In this document: one piece after another, positions 21,840 through 32,969 of the stretch
Numbering within the stretch: position 1 is the first letter of the stretch
Layout of the letters: each line of letters begins with the position of its first letter
Assembly (NCBI RefSeq): GCF_027887165.1
Contig: NC_077231.1
Coordinates: forward strand, 185,322,603-185,386,602
Origin: Monodelphis domestica
Taxonomy: Eukaryota > Chordata > Mammalia > Didelphimorphia > Didelphidae
Direction of reading: 5' to 3'
DNA: 64,000 nt
The notes under the pieces: model-generated
The model's database searches: none
Told to the model about the DNA's origin: nothing
The model's input: the letters and a program-made list of their open reading frames with translations, nothing else
Translations under genes and position numbers: made by a program

Positions 21840-24800
21840 GGCATAGCATTATATCTTGTTGAAATATTATTAAATGTAAAAATATAGGAATTATTTAGAT
21901 TGAAAACATGAGAGAAGAATTTTTCTTACATTAGTAATTTGAAAATGCACAAAAGTAAGAAAAAATGATGAACATGTTTTTTAAATCAGAGAAAAATAGA
22001 ATTGTCCAATAAAAGTAGTTAGTTATAAGCCATCATTTTATGTAAAGAACTAAGAAAATGTATCTTGTGATCTTGATTTGAGGCAGTTCCACAATCTTCC
22101 ATCATTTTGCTAGTTTAACAATAAGATTCTTCAGACATAGAATTAGAGTATTGATGGTTAATGCCAGCAAAAAAGGGAAGTTAGTTTTAAAATTATCTAA
22201 AGGAAATATCTCAACATTCCTCCATAAAGGAAAAAGTTTTAGATTTTACAGTGAAAAAATATATATATAATTCAGGAAGAGAGTGGGGGGATTCAGTTTT
22301 GTCTGATAATATGGATTATGTTTACTGAATGATATTGAGTTCAATTTTTTTGAGCTGTCTAGAAACTCAAGTTTCCAAAAAAAGTTCTGGTTTTATATTT
22401 TTATTCCAATTCCAATATGTTCAAAAATGTTCACTTTAGATTTCTAGTAAACAAACTAGTTAAGCTTACTGATCTCTCTGCATTGCCTAAAAAAGTATTT
22501 CCTAAAATTAAACTGTTTCCTCCATCCTTTTGTACCTTTGGTACTAGATTAGCCAGTTCTAAAATTAACCATCCTTGTCTTTTGATAGGTGTTTAGCAAA
22601 TACAATCTTCTAAGACAATCAAAATTATGATCAAGGGCCAGGTTTGGAAAAATATAATAGTAGAGCTGCTGGTGGTTGCATTTCTGAGCCTGGCGATGAG
22701 CCCATGGAATAGAACTAGGTGTTCCACCTTTGCCTGGCCCTGTTCCATGGACTTGTCAGAAAGCTTGCTTCCCACAGCACTAGGCACTGAGCATGAGTAT
22801 AAGATTGTAGGACTTAAGCAACAATGTCCAGGAAGTTCTCAATTGGCTAAATGAAGAATAGGAGTCTAAACTTTTATGTACAATGAATGACATGTAGAAT
22901 GGGACCAGGTGCTCTCATGCATCCATGGTTCCGCCTAGGTAACAGGAACAAAATCCTACAGGACCTTGTACCTTCACATGTATTCAGTTCAAATCCTAGA
23001 AATAGAGATAAAATCCTATGCACAAATCTGGTTTTGTTTGACAGTCTTGCAGCAAGGGAAAACAATATAGAATTCTAGATGTGGGAGAAAGAGACTGGAA
23101 ACATCATATGGCTACAGCAGAAATTAAAGACAGATAAAGGTGACTACAAAGATATAAGTACTGGTCACTTAACTCTGTCTTTGGTAAGGGCATTTTGTCA
23201 GGGCACATTTTGATTCTTTGAATCACATGAGATTAAAGTATTACTAAAAAGTGGAGATTCAGAAAAAATTACATTAAATCATAGTGTGTAATAATTAATT
23301 CAGTTCATCCTTTAAACTTAGAGTTTGCTCTCAATTTGTTAAGTACAAAAAAAAGACTCAAAAATATATGAACATAGTTCATTTTGAAAAAAAGAAAAAT
23401 ATTTCCCTCTCTAAGATATTTTTGGAGGTGGAATATTATACTCTATTGTAATAATATATTACATATGAAGAATATTAGCAATCAGGGACCCTTGGGGTGG
23501 TGATTATTTTTATTCTTTGTTTCTGTAACACTAGTACATAGAAATATCTTATTAATGCTTAATGACTTAAATTAAATATTACATTTTTAATTTATCCTAT
23601 ATATTTTTAAAAATTGGTTATTACACGTAGCAGGAAGATATATATATTCCTGGGCCTCAGATTCCCTATTTGTAAAATTAGAAGGTGAACTAGATGATTT
23701 CTAAGGCTTCTTCCAGTTCAATGAATCTATGATTGTATGAAAAACGATTTCCAACAGTTTCATTCCTCTGTACAACCAATGTGTTTTGATGATCATTATT
23801 AACATCGTTATCTGATATGTAATAGGTACTGTGTAGGCATAATGAGGCCATATCTTTACACATCCACTAAATCAGTTCTAATCATTTTGGTCAGCTGAAT
23901 ACTTCTTTCACTAGAACCACATCAACCACACATATTTATAAGACAACTAAATTAATGATTGGATTAGTTTTTTTTAAACTACAAATATAGACACCCTAAA
24001 TGACACATTCATTGAACTAATAGGTTAGAAGAGAAATAAGAACTCTGAGTCTGAGTCTGAAAGTCATAGTTTATAGCCCATTATACTCTACTGCTTCTCT
24101 CAAGGTCTAAGATGTTGTCTATGAAATGGCCCTTCCTTATATAATGGTAAAGACGCTTTGGATGTGAATGACTGGCTTTCATAGAGCTCAAGGAGCATCC
24201 TGGTAAATTTGTTGTTCCCAATTCTGCAGGTAATGTTTAACTTTCATTATATAAAGTTTTTGGTTACAAACAAACAAAAAACTTCATTGAGAAAGTCATG
24301 GATTAAGGATTTCATTAACAATAATTTAAAATCCCAGATGGTTCATTATCACATATTCTTATCAGAGTTTCATTTTCAAATGTTTTTAAGATATTCTTTT
24401 AATAATTGTTCCAATGATAAGTATTGATTGAGCTCCTACTATGTGTAGAGAGTGAATCATTAAAACATCTTTATTATGAGATGCCTTCAAATTACATAGA
24501 TTTGGCAGAGTCCATCCAGTCACAATTGTCAAACAGATTGACAACTGTGTGAGAGATGAGCTGCAAATCAGAAATACCTAGACATATTTTTTTCCTTGTC
24601 CCTCCCCAGAAAAAAGTAATGAAAGTTTTTTCCTTTTCAAAAGTAGAGCTACTCTAATGTAAAATGTCAGTGGCTTCTTAGAATTTACAGGGTAATTTAA
24701 TTTCCTCTTATTCTTCACATAGGACAGCCTAAAGCCAACAGCTTCATAAAGTAGTGGGGAAAAAAAGTGGATTCCTTATTCTAGAAAGAATTCTAACAGC

Positions 24801-26845
24801 TCTTGGGTTTGCATATCCAACTTTCTCAGATGCTGAATTCTGATGGCGATCAGCTTGGATGACCTCGACTTCTTATTGATTACCAGTGATGAAATCTTTG
24901 GAGCATGGTAATTAGAGGTGTTTTGTTGGTTTTCAGATATTCACTTTAATCTACCTATTGCAACTATTACTTGTCACTCCAAGTTATCACATTTGCCCAG
25001 TGATAATTATATCTCCTGGCTTACTAAGTAGTGTTTGAGTTACATGAGAAGTAAGAAACACTGATCATAAACACAAGTGCCTGGAAGAAACATCTTAGTG
25101 GTGACAATTATACTCAAAATCAAATGTATCTCAAAAACTGTTTTAACTTACTCAATGTTATAGTTTTAAAGGTATCTTAAAATTGCTTAATTTAGGTATC
25201 ATTAAATACCAAATATCTATTAGAGGCCAAGGCCACAACTGGGGTCTAGCAGAAGCAGTAGGCTGCTGCCACTTTTAGGCTTAGGCAATTTCAAAGATAG
25301 AAACAGACCTAGGCAAATATGTAAAATCGTCTTCCTTCTTTTCATTTTTCTCCCTCATGGGAATATCCCTTTCATATTCCACCTACTTTTTGTGAACCAG
25401 TACACCTATATTTCTCTCCTCACCTTCAATCTAGACTTACTCCTAGGAAACGAAATGGTGGTCTTAATGACCTTTTATTCATAGGAGGCTCTTCATCAAT
25501 GTTTGTTGACTTGCAATGAAGGGGTAAATGTCTTATAAAGTATATGATGTTCCATTTTTCTGGAGGAGCAAATGTCTGATTATGCAATTTTAGGTTCCCT
25601 GAGACATTTTCAGAAGTATGGAGGATCTTCTCTTCACTTTTTAAATATGCACAAATGAGACAATATGTGTTAAATATAATGCAAACTTTAGAGTCCTTTA
25701 TAAATATCAACTATTTATGTGATTGGTTATGTTGTAGAGAAGATTCATATTCAATACAGGTTAGGCTAGATAGTTTCTGAGGTTTCTTCAACTCTGATGT
25801 GCTGTGAATCTGCCTAGAAAATCAACTTTCCACAAGCCCTGGGAAATGCTCACTCTAAAGTGGAGGGTGTTGGGGTTCACTCTAGTTCCATGACAAACTG
25901 GAGCACTAGGAAAAAGTTGAAAAAAAATGAAGATTGCTAAAGCCTTGGTTTACAAACTCATCCATCAGAACTCAACTGACCAAAGATGAAAATTATTGAT
26001 TGTGGCCCCAATTCCTCAAGCACTCTGGATTGTTTTATTTGTCTGGATGTCACTGTTTCTATTACCTTTGAATTTTAATTCTAGAGATGCCTTTATTTGG
26101 TTTTAGAAATGGCCCTGTAAGTGAAAAAAGATCATTAATTGCTAGCTGTACTGTTCTAGGATTAGTCTCTGTTCTACTTCCGAGGACTCTGTGCTATTTT
26201 TGAGTTTTAGAATTTTGTTCAAGAGCTTGAGTCAACCTAAGAGACCAGAGCACAAGTCTTTGTAGAGTCTATGCAGATAGGAAAATTCAATTTTCAAGCA
26301 GTAATTCAACCTCTTGATGTTATAATCAATTTACTGGAACATCCTGGACTGATGCCATTGATGCCCAAACTTAGATTTCATTTTGATGTAATATTTTATG
26401 ATATAGGTAAAATGTCCAGAAAGAAAACAATTTGAAAAATTTTAGTGCAATATAATTTAATTTGTCAGTTTTAAAATCCAAATAACTCTGGTGACTCACT
26501 TAATTCTTAGTATGTTGTGATGGCTTACTTATGGATTCTTAAATGATTTATCAAGTCAAATACCTCTGTAAAATGAGAAGGTTGGACTAGATTATTCCAA
26601 AACTTTCCATGTCTTGGATTTTCCCTATCTGATTCTATAAGTGCAAGAAGAGAGTGTATGTATGTGTGAATGGTGGTGAGAGAGAGGGGAGGAGTTGATA
26701 ATGGATAAAGAAGAAACATCAGGGAAGAAGACATATTTAATGTAAGGAATTCTTTTCTGTTAATTAAGTGTGCTATCGGAAAGTGGAAAGGACAAAGGCA
26801 TAGATTTCTCTTAGTGAGAAGTCTTCAAGAACAATTTGATAGTGT
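21840..26845. other. long unassigned intergenic stretch
   Basis: Five kilobases with little that I can name. Short plus-strand MIR-like tails occur near 23640-23735 ('gtgaactagatgatttctaa'), 25745-25810 and 26560-26645 ('gagaaggttggactagatta'). The overlapping opposing frames at 22593-23078 have no family features. No splice-bounded exon was recognised. Confidence 0.4.
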
Positions 26846-26849
26846 AATG

Positions 26850-26985
26850 TTTACAGTGAGCCCTGGACTTGGAGTTGGGAAAACCTGGCTTCAAATACAT
26901 CCCCAAACTGTGTGATCCTGGATAAGTGATTGAAACTAAATCTCTCTTAGTACTCTAATTTGTAAAATGCTAAAAAAAAAAAAGC
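26850..26985 (+). repeat. MAR-type SINE, plus strand
   Basis: 'agccctggacttggagttg', 'aacctggcttcaaatacat', 'ctgtgtgatcctggataag' and an A-rich end. Confidence 0.8.
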
Positions 26986-27200
26986 TAGCATTTATATAGT
27001 GCCTTAGTGTTCATAGAGTATTTTACAAATATCATTGGGATGTAAGTGCTATTATAATTTCTATCTTACAGATGAGGAAACTGAGGCAGACAGCAATGAA
27101 GTGACTTCCCAGGTTCATACCTCTAAAGTAGTATTTGAGGAGAGTATTTTAACTTGAGTCTTCCTTACTCCAGCTTCCATAGTCTATCCATTAGCTGATT
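26986..27200 (-). repeat. CORE-SINE (MIR/THER-like), minus strand
   Basis: 'gctagcatttatatagtgcc', 'ttacagatgaggaaactgag' and 'ccttactccagcttccatag'. It lies directly after the previous SINE's A-rich end. Confidence 0.8.
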
Positions 27201-27702
27201 CTAATAATTGTTATATATCTTACCTCATAGGGTTATTATGAGGGTCAATCTAGTGAGTTGTAGGTGTTTTATAAACCTTAAGGTCCTATATCAATATCAG
27301 TTTTTTTAAAAATCAGGAATGTTGTTGTAGGGAAGATCTTAATTCAGGGATAAGTAAGACTAGGCGGCCCCCGAAATGTCACTTGACTCTTAGAGCCTGT
27401 GATCCCATAAATGGGAAAAAGAAGAATATTTTAATTGAAGACCCGAGTAGAGGAGAGGGGTTAGGTTAGATTTAATTAGATTGTTGTTGATGATACCACC
27501 GTCTTTCCACACATCCAAGTTCAAAACCTAAGAGTCATATTTGATTCATACCTCACCTTCTTTCTTCATGTTCCATTGTTAGCCAGTTCACAACCATTCT
27601 ACCTTAAACCTCTTTTGTTTTGGTCTCATTTCCCCCAATTCACATGACTACTTCAACTTCAGCTCTTAACACCTTTCACCTGAATTATTGTCCCTACTGT
27701 CT

Positions 27703-27759
27703 TCCATCCATCCATCCATCCATCCATCCATCCATCCATCCATCCATCCATCCATCCAT
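27703..27759 (+). repeat. (TCCA)n microsatellite
   Basis: About 14 tandem TCCA units within the L2, followed by imperfect units to about 27774. Confidence 0.97.
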
Positions 27760-27862
27760 GCATTTATCCATCCTTCACATGGCTACCAAAATAGTTTTGC
27801 TCAGGAATCCTTTTGTCCTTTTACTTGCCTCAAAAACCTATAAGTTTTTCATGTCTCTAGGA

Positions 27863-27898
27863 CAGTGTTGACAAAGTATTGGCATGGGTACTGGGCAG

Positions 27899-27953
<55 letters not shown>

Positions 27954-28112
27954 TCTCCATTTCCTCCTCTTCCCAGCATTCTAGGACTTTTTTTTTTGCA
28001 TGCCCCACCCTTCTGTCCAGCTGCTCAAAGCAAGCAATGTAATGCAGAGGGTTCACAAGCAGCTTGAAGTTGTAGTTTGGGCATGCCAACTCAAAAACAT
28101 TTGCCAATGTGG
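27863..28112. mobile_element. non-autonomous hAT inside an L2
   Basis: A 250-bp element flanked by a perfect 8-bp duplication CTCTAGGA (27855-27862 and 28113-28120). Its ends, CAGTGTTGACAAAGT and (reversed) CCACATTGGCAAATG, are diverged inverted repeats of the same general hAT type as the element at 19409. Removing the element and one duplication restores a continuous L2 reading, which confirms the boundaries. It carries a (GT)25 microsatellite and encodes nothing. Confidence 0.9.
27901..27951 (+). repeat. (GT)25 microsatellite
   Basis: Perfect GT dinucleotide run of about 51 bases within the hAT element. Confidence 0.98.
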
Positions 28113-28500
28113 CTCTAGGATAAGATGTAAATACAAACTCTTCTGCCTGGAGTTTAAAACCTTCCATAATTTGGCTCTACTTTACCTTTCCAGACTTATT
28201 TTATAATACTTCCTTTCAAACATATTCTAGCCAAACTGGATTATTAAGTATTTACAAAACTGGAGAACTATCATCTACTGCCTCCATGAACCTCCACTTC
28301 ACTCCACCATAACAGATGCAATTCTTCCTCTTTTTAGCCATTCATTTCAAATTCTTTATTTGGTATTTATTGAGTATTGTATACTCAAATAATATAGTCA
28401 CCTACTTCTTATTATCTTTCCTAATCTCTTCAGATATCTCCTCCAAAATGCTTAAGGCACTTTGTTGGAATTTTTTCTTTGCTCTTATCACTCCTTGCCT

Positions 28501-29100
28501 TTAATTTTACTTAACATTTAATTAGTCCAATTGACATACTTGGAAAGTAAATAGTAAAAATATAGTTTCAAAATTTATGTCCTGGAACTCATACTAGGGG
28601 GAGGGAAAGCCTGGATGAGGACTTTAGTAAGGGAATAAGTGTCCAAAATATTGAGTTCCATTCTAGTCTATGCTATTGATTTGCTATTTGCCATTATATG
28701 AATATCAATCCATTATTTTTTCCAGCTAGCAAAAAATACAATGATACTCCATAAAAACACTTTAAGATCTAAGAAGGAAAGGGCATTATTATTATAAACC
28801 AGAACTATAAACCATGCATTCATTATTTTAAATAGGACTAATTCTTTTGCTGGCATTAAAGAGAAGATTATAGTAATACTTAATTGAGATAAATATAAAT
28901 CTAAAATCCATTGATTTAAAAGTAAACTAATTTGCTGAAGAAACAATAAAAATAATTTTCAACAAACTTTCTCTCATTCCAATTTGTTCGAATCAAACAT
29001 CAATTTGTGTTTTTAACAATATTACAGATTAACAAAGGTGTGGTTGGCACTTTAAAAAAAAAGAAGGAAGGAAGGAAGACAAGAAAAGGAACTCGCACAT
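28501..29100. other. unassigned sequence upstream of CFTR
   Basis: AT-rich, no recognised repeat. Only a short 'aaggaaggaaggaag' run near 29065 stands out. Confidence 0.4.
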
Positions 29101-29132
29101 AAAAACAGACAGTACAGCGTTTTTGAGTACTT

Positions 29133-29400
29133 TATAAAAGTGAAGAATTATTGTGATTTCTTCCATGTAGTTTTTTTTTTTCCTTGGTTCTGGGTAAAAC
29201 TGTGCAGAGTCTCCACTTCAAAGACGTTCGATTCCTTTCATGGTTAGTCAAGTTTTGCTTACAGAAATTGAGCAGAGAAATCTGGCGGAGGACAGGTACG
29301 TTTTCCAACTGGAGTTTTAGTAATTGTAGGAATGGAGGGGAGCCTTCAGATCACGCCTGCTGCAAACTTTTGACAAGCAATGAACAAATTCGAGGTGAGT
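29133..29400 (+). promoter_or_regulatory. candidate alternative first exon upstream of CFTR
   Basis: TATAAAAG at 29133-29140 is a strong TATA box, and 255 bases downstream CGAG|GTGAGTAAG (donor at 29394/29395) is a near-consensus 5' splice site. Together they could define a non-coding first exon starting near 29165 that splices to CFTR. Alternative upstream CFTR exons are known in other mammals, but homology cannot be shown here. Sequence in between has no long ATG frame and does not look like a repeat. Confidence 0.35.
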
Positions 29401-30124
29401 AAGAAATAGACCTCCCTCATCGGAAGATTTTCATTTTTTAAATAAGCAATTTTGCCAGGTTGGGTTGCCAAAGATTTTTGAATCTTATCTTCCTTGATAG
29501 TCTGAAGCTAAGAATGCTCGTTTAAAAAAAAAAAAAATTTTTTTAAAGAAACTCATTAACATCAATACACCAAACACCCCCACAGGAACCTTTCAGCTTT
29601 ATAAGCTTGCGTTTTAGAACAGGTAGAGACCTATTTTTGCTCCTTAAAAAAAAAAAATGCACCTAGCACGACTAATACTAATTATTAGTAAGAGAAGAGG
29701 AAGAGAATTTAAAGGAGGAGGAGAAGGGGGAGGAAGCTTTGGGAAACTGGTAAGTAATCTGCCCTTAGTACCAGGGAAACTGGGTGAGTAAGAGTGCCCT
29801 GTAAATTTCCCAAGTGACTGATTATTTGCCCTAACTTTGCTTCATATTGTCCCTGGGAGCTTAGGAGAGAAGGGGGAAGCGACAGAGAATGCCCCAAGAC
29901 CGCGAATTAATCTGGAGGTGCAAGGTAGGGAAGGAGAAGGAATTCTTGGTCTGGGAAAGAGCCCGCTTGGGGACAAGGGAGGCGGAGTAGAGAATTAGGG
30001 GGCGGGAAAGGCGGGAGGCTCAGAAGTCACCGGAGAAAAGGGAAGTGAGGTGGGTGGGGAAGGATAGCTAGAAGGAAAATGAGCCCAGACTGCCCCTGTT
30101 TCGCTTTTTAACCTGGGCAGCTGG

Positions 30125-30169
30125 GGAGGAGGAGGAGGAGGAGGAGGAGGAGGAGGAGGAGGAGGAGGA
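30125..30169 (+). repeat. (GGA)15 in the CFTR promoter
   Basis: Fifteen perfect GGA units (polypurine on the coding strand), 77 bases before the CRE-like site. It produces long Pro- and Ser-rich frames on the minus strand that are artefacts. Confidence 0.97.
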
Positions 30170-30246
30170 GGGGAAAGGGAAAAGAGAGGTGTAAGGGGAC
30201 TGGCAAGGATAGAGATGGGTGGGGGGAGTTTGTAGGAGGTGGTAAA

Positions 30247-30254
30247 TGACATCA
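30247..30254 (+). promoter_or_regulatory. CRE-like element TGACATCA
   Basis: The phrase 'aaatgacatcacagcag' around it agrees, from memory, with the CRE-like element of the human CFTR promoter, where ATF/CREB factors act on basal and cAMP-responsive expression. It is the most clearly conserved promoter block here, 136 bases before the start codon. Confidence 0.8.
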
Positions 30255-30389
30255 CAGCAGCCCAAATTAATAAGGTGAGGAGAGAAAGGAGGCTGGAGGA
30301 ACAGAGTGGACTGGATCTGAGAGTTTGGCAATTAAAAATCACAGCTGCAGTCTGCTCTCGCTGGGCACCCTGGCAGCCCCCGAGGGACC

Positions 30390-30442
30390 ATGCAGAGATC
30401 ACCCCTGGAAAAGGCAAATCTCCTCTCGAAACTTTTCTTCAG
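30390..30442 (+). CDS. CFTR: CFTR coding exon 1 (residues 1-17 plus)
   Basis: CFTR is an ABC-family, cAMP/PKA-regulated chloride and bicarbonate channel of the apical membrane of epithelia. This exon encodes the extreme N-terminus: MQRSPLEKA, then NLLSKLFF, with the last two bases starting Ser18. Its 53 coding bases and phase-2 end match human exon 1 exactly, and it ends CAG|GTAAGT, a consensus donor. Compared with human from memory, residues 10-12 read NLL rather than SVV. Leu15-Phe16-Phe17 of the lasso motif are kept. The start is the first ATG after the CRE-like site and has a good context. A longer open frame over this exon (30239-30667) is in a different frame. Confidence 0.97.
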
Positions 30443-30659
30443 GTAAGTGATTTGCTAGACATTCGTGGTGACGACATGTGCGTGAAGGAAGAGAGAGCTG
30501 TACAGGTGTGTACAAGGGGCTTGGGTCTAAAGGCATCCTTAAAATTAAAAAAAATATATATAACCTTTGAGTGTTACTCTAGGAAAGGTGCATTTACAGG
30601 TGAAATGAGAAAAGCAAGATTTAAAAAACAAGAATGTGAAAGCAGACAAGTTGAAATGT

Positions 30660-32185
30660 ACATATAATGAGGACTGTTAGGAAAGGTCCTCTAACCCTCA
30701 CCCTCCATCTACAAGACTGTAAACATGGGGTTCTTAACTCTATGGGTGTACGTGTGTGTCTTGGGGATCCCTTTGGAATTCTCGGAAACTTACGGACAGG
30801 TTCTCAGGATAAGGTTTTTGAGTAATTTAAGGAAATGCTATTCGGATATAGTTTGGTGAAGTTAAAGTAAATTTTGCCCCCATCCAAGTTTAGGATCTCC
30901 TGAAATCTATCCATAAATCTCAGGTTATTGTATTGTATTGCTGTAAATTCTATTTAATTGTAGCAGTACCTGTTGGTAGCTAACATTCAATTACATTAAA
31001 TAGCCAAACACCAAGACTTGTTATGTGGTTAGTGTCTGATTTCTCCAAAGGAACTTATTACCAAGTAATATATTATTACCAATATTATTATCAAGTGGCT
31101 AATACTAAAAATTAAAATATTAATGAACAATTCCTCCCTTTTGTATTTAGGATTTTATAAAATCCACACATCTATTTTGTAACAAATACAACCAAGTCAT
31201 TGTGTTACCATTTGAGGAAAAATATTTGATTAAACAAAACCCTTTTTTGATAGTGATGATTTTGAGTAAATTTTTAAATATATTCTCTGATAAAGAATAA
31301 ATCCTGTTTGCCTTTTTTGAATAAATGAAAGGAAATAATTCCAGTTTTTAACTTGGGAAAAGCTGAGATCTACTCATGAATTGGAGAAGAACTCATTGTT
31401 TCCATGGAGACAGGAATGCGCAGAACCATACACTGAACTGTAGGTATATCCAGCTGATATTTGCTAAACTATTCTGTCATTCCTGCCGATGTGATGAGCC
31501 ATAACAGCCTAGGTAATATCACCCACTGAGGATTTTTAATGCTAAGTTGCAGTTTTACAGCCTTAGAGTTTAATTAAATAGCTCTATTTCAGAGGAAAAG
31601 TATTCCTGGAATGGAGGCTCAATTGTTCTCTTTCATTTGCACTTTTTTCCTCAATAAAATAATAAATAGTACTACTTTGAGGGAAGATAACAGTCAAATT
31701 TGCAATACTTTTGATTCAAGAAGTAACAAAATGCAAATAAAATGTGAATGCATATCTATAAATAGTATATAGTGTGTTTCTTTGCATATATGTGTATATG
31801 CATATATGCTACCTTTTTGGAGGAGATAGTGTCTATTCTCACATCGAAGCTGTAGCCCCCTTCCTAATACTTAATTTTCTTTATGTCAGGGAAAATTTTA
31901 AATAAGAGCAAAAGGCTGAAGGAGAGCTCCCCCCTGTGGAGGAGAAAGAAGGTTTTTACTTGTTAGAATCACCTTGTCCTGGTATTTAGCTGAAGGTAAA
32001 TATTATGAAGGAAGCAAACTATCAGAACAGTAGCCCACTAGTCTTTTTATTCCTCTCTCATCACTAACTATTTCTCTAGGCTTTATTGCTTTCATTTTTT
32101 TTTAGGTTTATTTGTGTATTTCTATTATTCCTCCTTCCCCATATCATATGATTATAGCTCTAAAAGGCTAAGGGAACATGGAAAC
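30660..32185. other. proximal intron 1, mostly non-repetitive
   Basis: No repeat or gene recognised. 31370-31620 is mixed-composition sequence containing GTTTCCATGGAGAC at 31398-31411, a partial RFX X-box-like palindrome. The remainder is AT-rich. Confidence 0.4.
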
Positions 32186-32189
32186 CATC

Positions 32190-32405
32190 TAGCATATTAT
32201 CTGGTGGAAAGTAGGTACTTAGTAATGCTTCATCTATCTAGGTATATACCTCATATAATACTCTCATTTTACACACAAAGGAAACTGAGAGGCTCAGAGA
32301 GGATAAATGACTAGCTCAAACTTACACTGAAGTAGGTAGTGATAAAAGTAGAATTTGAACCCTGGTACTCTGACCTCTAAGTCCCATTCTTTCCACTATA
32401 TCATG
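32190..32405 (-). repeat. CORE-SINE (MIR/THER-like), minus strand
   Basis: 'cattttacacacaaaggaaa', 'tgagaggctcagagaggat', 'gaatttgaaccctggtactc' and 'ctatatcatgctgtc'. Confidence 0.75.
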
Positions 32406-32969
32406 CTGTCTACAGAGTTTCTGGTTAGAGATGGTTGTGCCATATTTAATTTCCTTAGTTTCTTTTATTGTACATAAAACTTAAAAAAAAACATTCTTGG
32501 TAGTAAAGAATGTTTACTAACATAAAATAAGTGAATAATAATCATAACATGACATGCCAATTTACTTAAAAACCAGAATCACACTCTTGCGCCAATACAT
32601 GCAGTGTCTATGTGGGAGAGTGGGCACAGACTGATGATAATATAAAGGAGGCACATGAGTAAGGAAACCCATGTGCCAGAGACAACTCACAACTCTGAAC
32701 TGCAGACTTTTATGTCCTCTAATTTTTTGGGGAATAGGCATAATTGGTTCTTAATTGTTTGTTGATAATTTGTTACTATATGTAGGCTATCAGGACTACA
32801 GCTTTAAAACTAAAAAGACCTGAGAGATAATCAAGTCACTTTCTTCATTTTTCATAAGGGTTCTGTTTGGATCCCTGTGATACAAAATACATTGGTGTGA
32901 TGAGTCAATATTTAGAATTCCTTTGAAATACCTAAATGCCAGGTGTTTTAAAGATGAGACATCATCTTT

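Larger units (their letters stand above)
27490..28500 (+). repeat. LINE-2 ORF2 3' part, split by hAT
   Basis: Left of the hAT: 'ccaagttcaaaacctaagag' and 'aaaacctataagtttttc'. Right of it: 'ctctaggataagatgtaaat', 'acaaactcttctgcctgg', 'agtttaaaaccttccataat' and 'ggctctactttacctttcc'. When joined these follow L2 order without a gap. Frames are degraded. Confidence 0.82.
29890..30389 (+). promoter_or_regulatory. CFTR: CFTR proximal promoter and 5' UTR
   Basis: The sequence just before exon 1 becomes GC- and purine-rich and contains most of the local CpGs. Sp1-type GC boxes lie at 29999-30006 (GGGGCGGG) and 30010-30018 (GGCGGGAGG). A (GGA)15 tract is at 30125-30169 and a CRE-like TGACATCA at 30247-30254. 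There is no TATA box at a canonical spacing, in line with the TATA-less human promoter. Transcription probably starts between about 30255 and 30330 (inference). No ATG occurs between the CRE-like site and the CFTR start, so initiation should be direct. The start context is ACCATGC, with A at -3. Confidence 0.8.

Noticed and set aside
27703..27759. CRISPR-like regular repeat
   Set aside because: It is a tetranucleotide microsatellite without spacers, in a mammalian genome.
27838..28167. Frames rich in Thr-His or Cys-Val
   Set aside because: They are produced by the (GT)25 repeat within an hAT element and the surrounding L2.
1..29000. Possible ASZ1 exons upstream of CFTR
   Set aside because: ASZ1 is the upstream neighbour in human, but no ankyrin-type or other ASZ1-like coding block was recognised here; it probably lies beyond the window.
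29995..30417. Pro-rich and Ser-rich minus-strand frames near the CFTR promoter
   Set aside because: They are reverse translations of the (GGA)15 tract and GC-rich promoter, with no exon signals.
30239..30667. 142-codon open frame across CFTR exon 1
   Set aside because: It is in a different frame from CFTR, starts in the promoter, and reads straight through the exon 1 donor into the intron.
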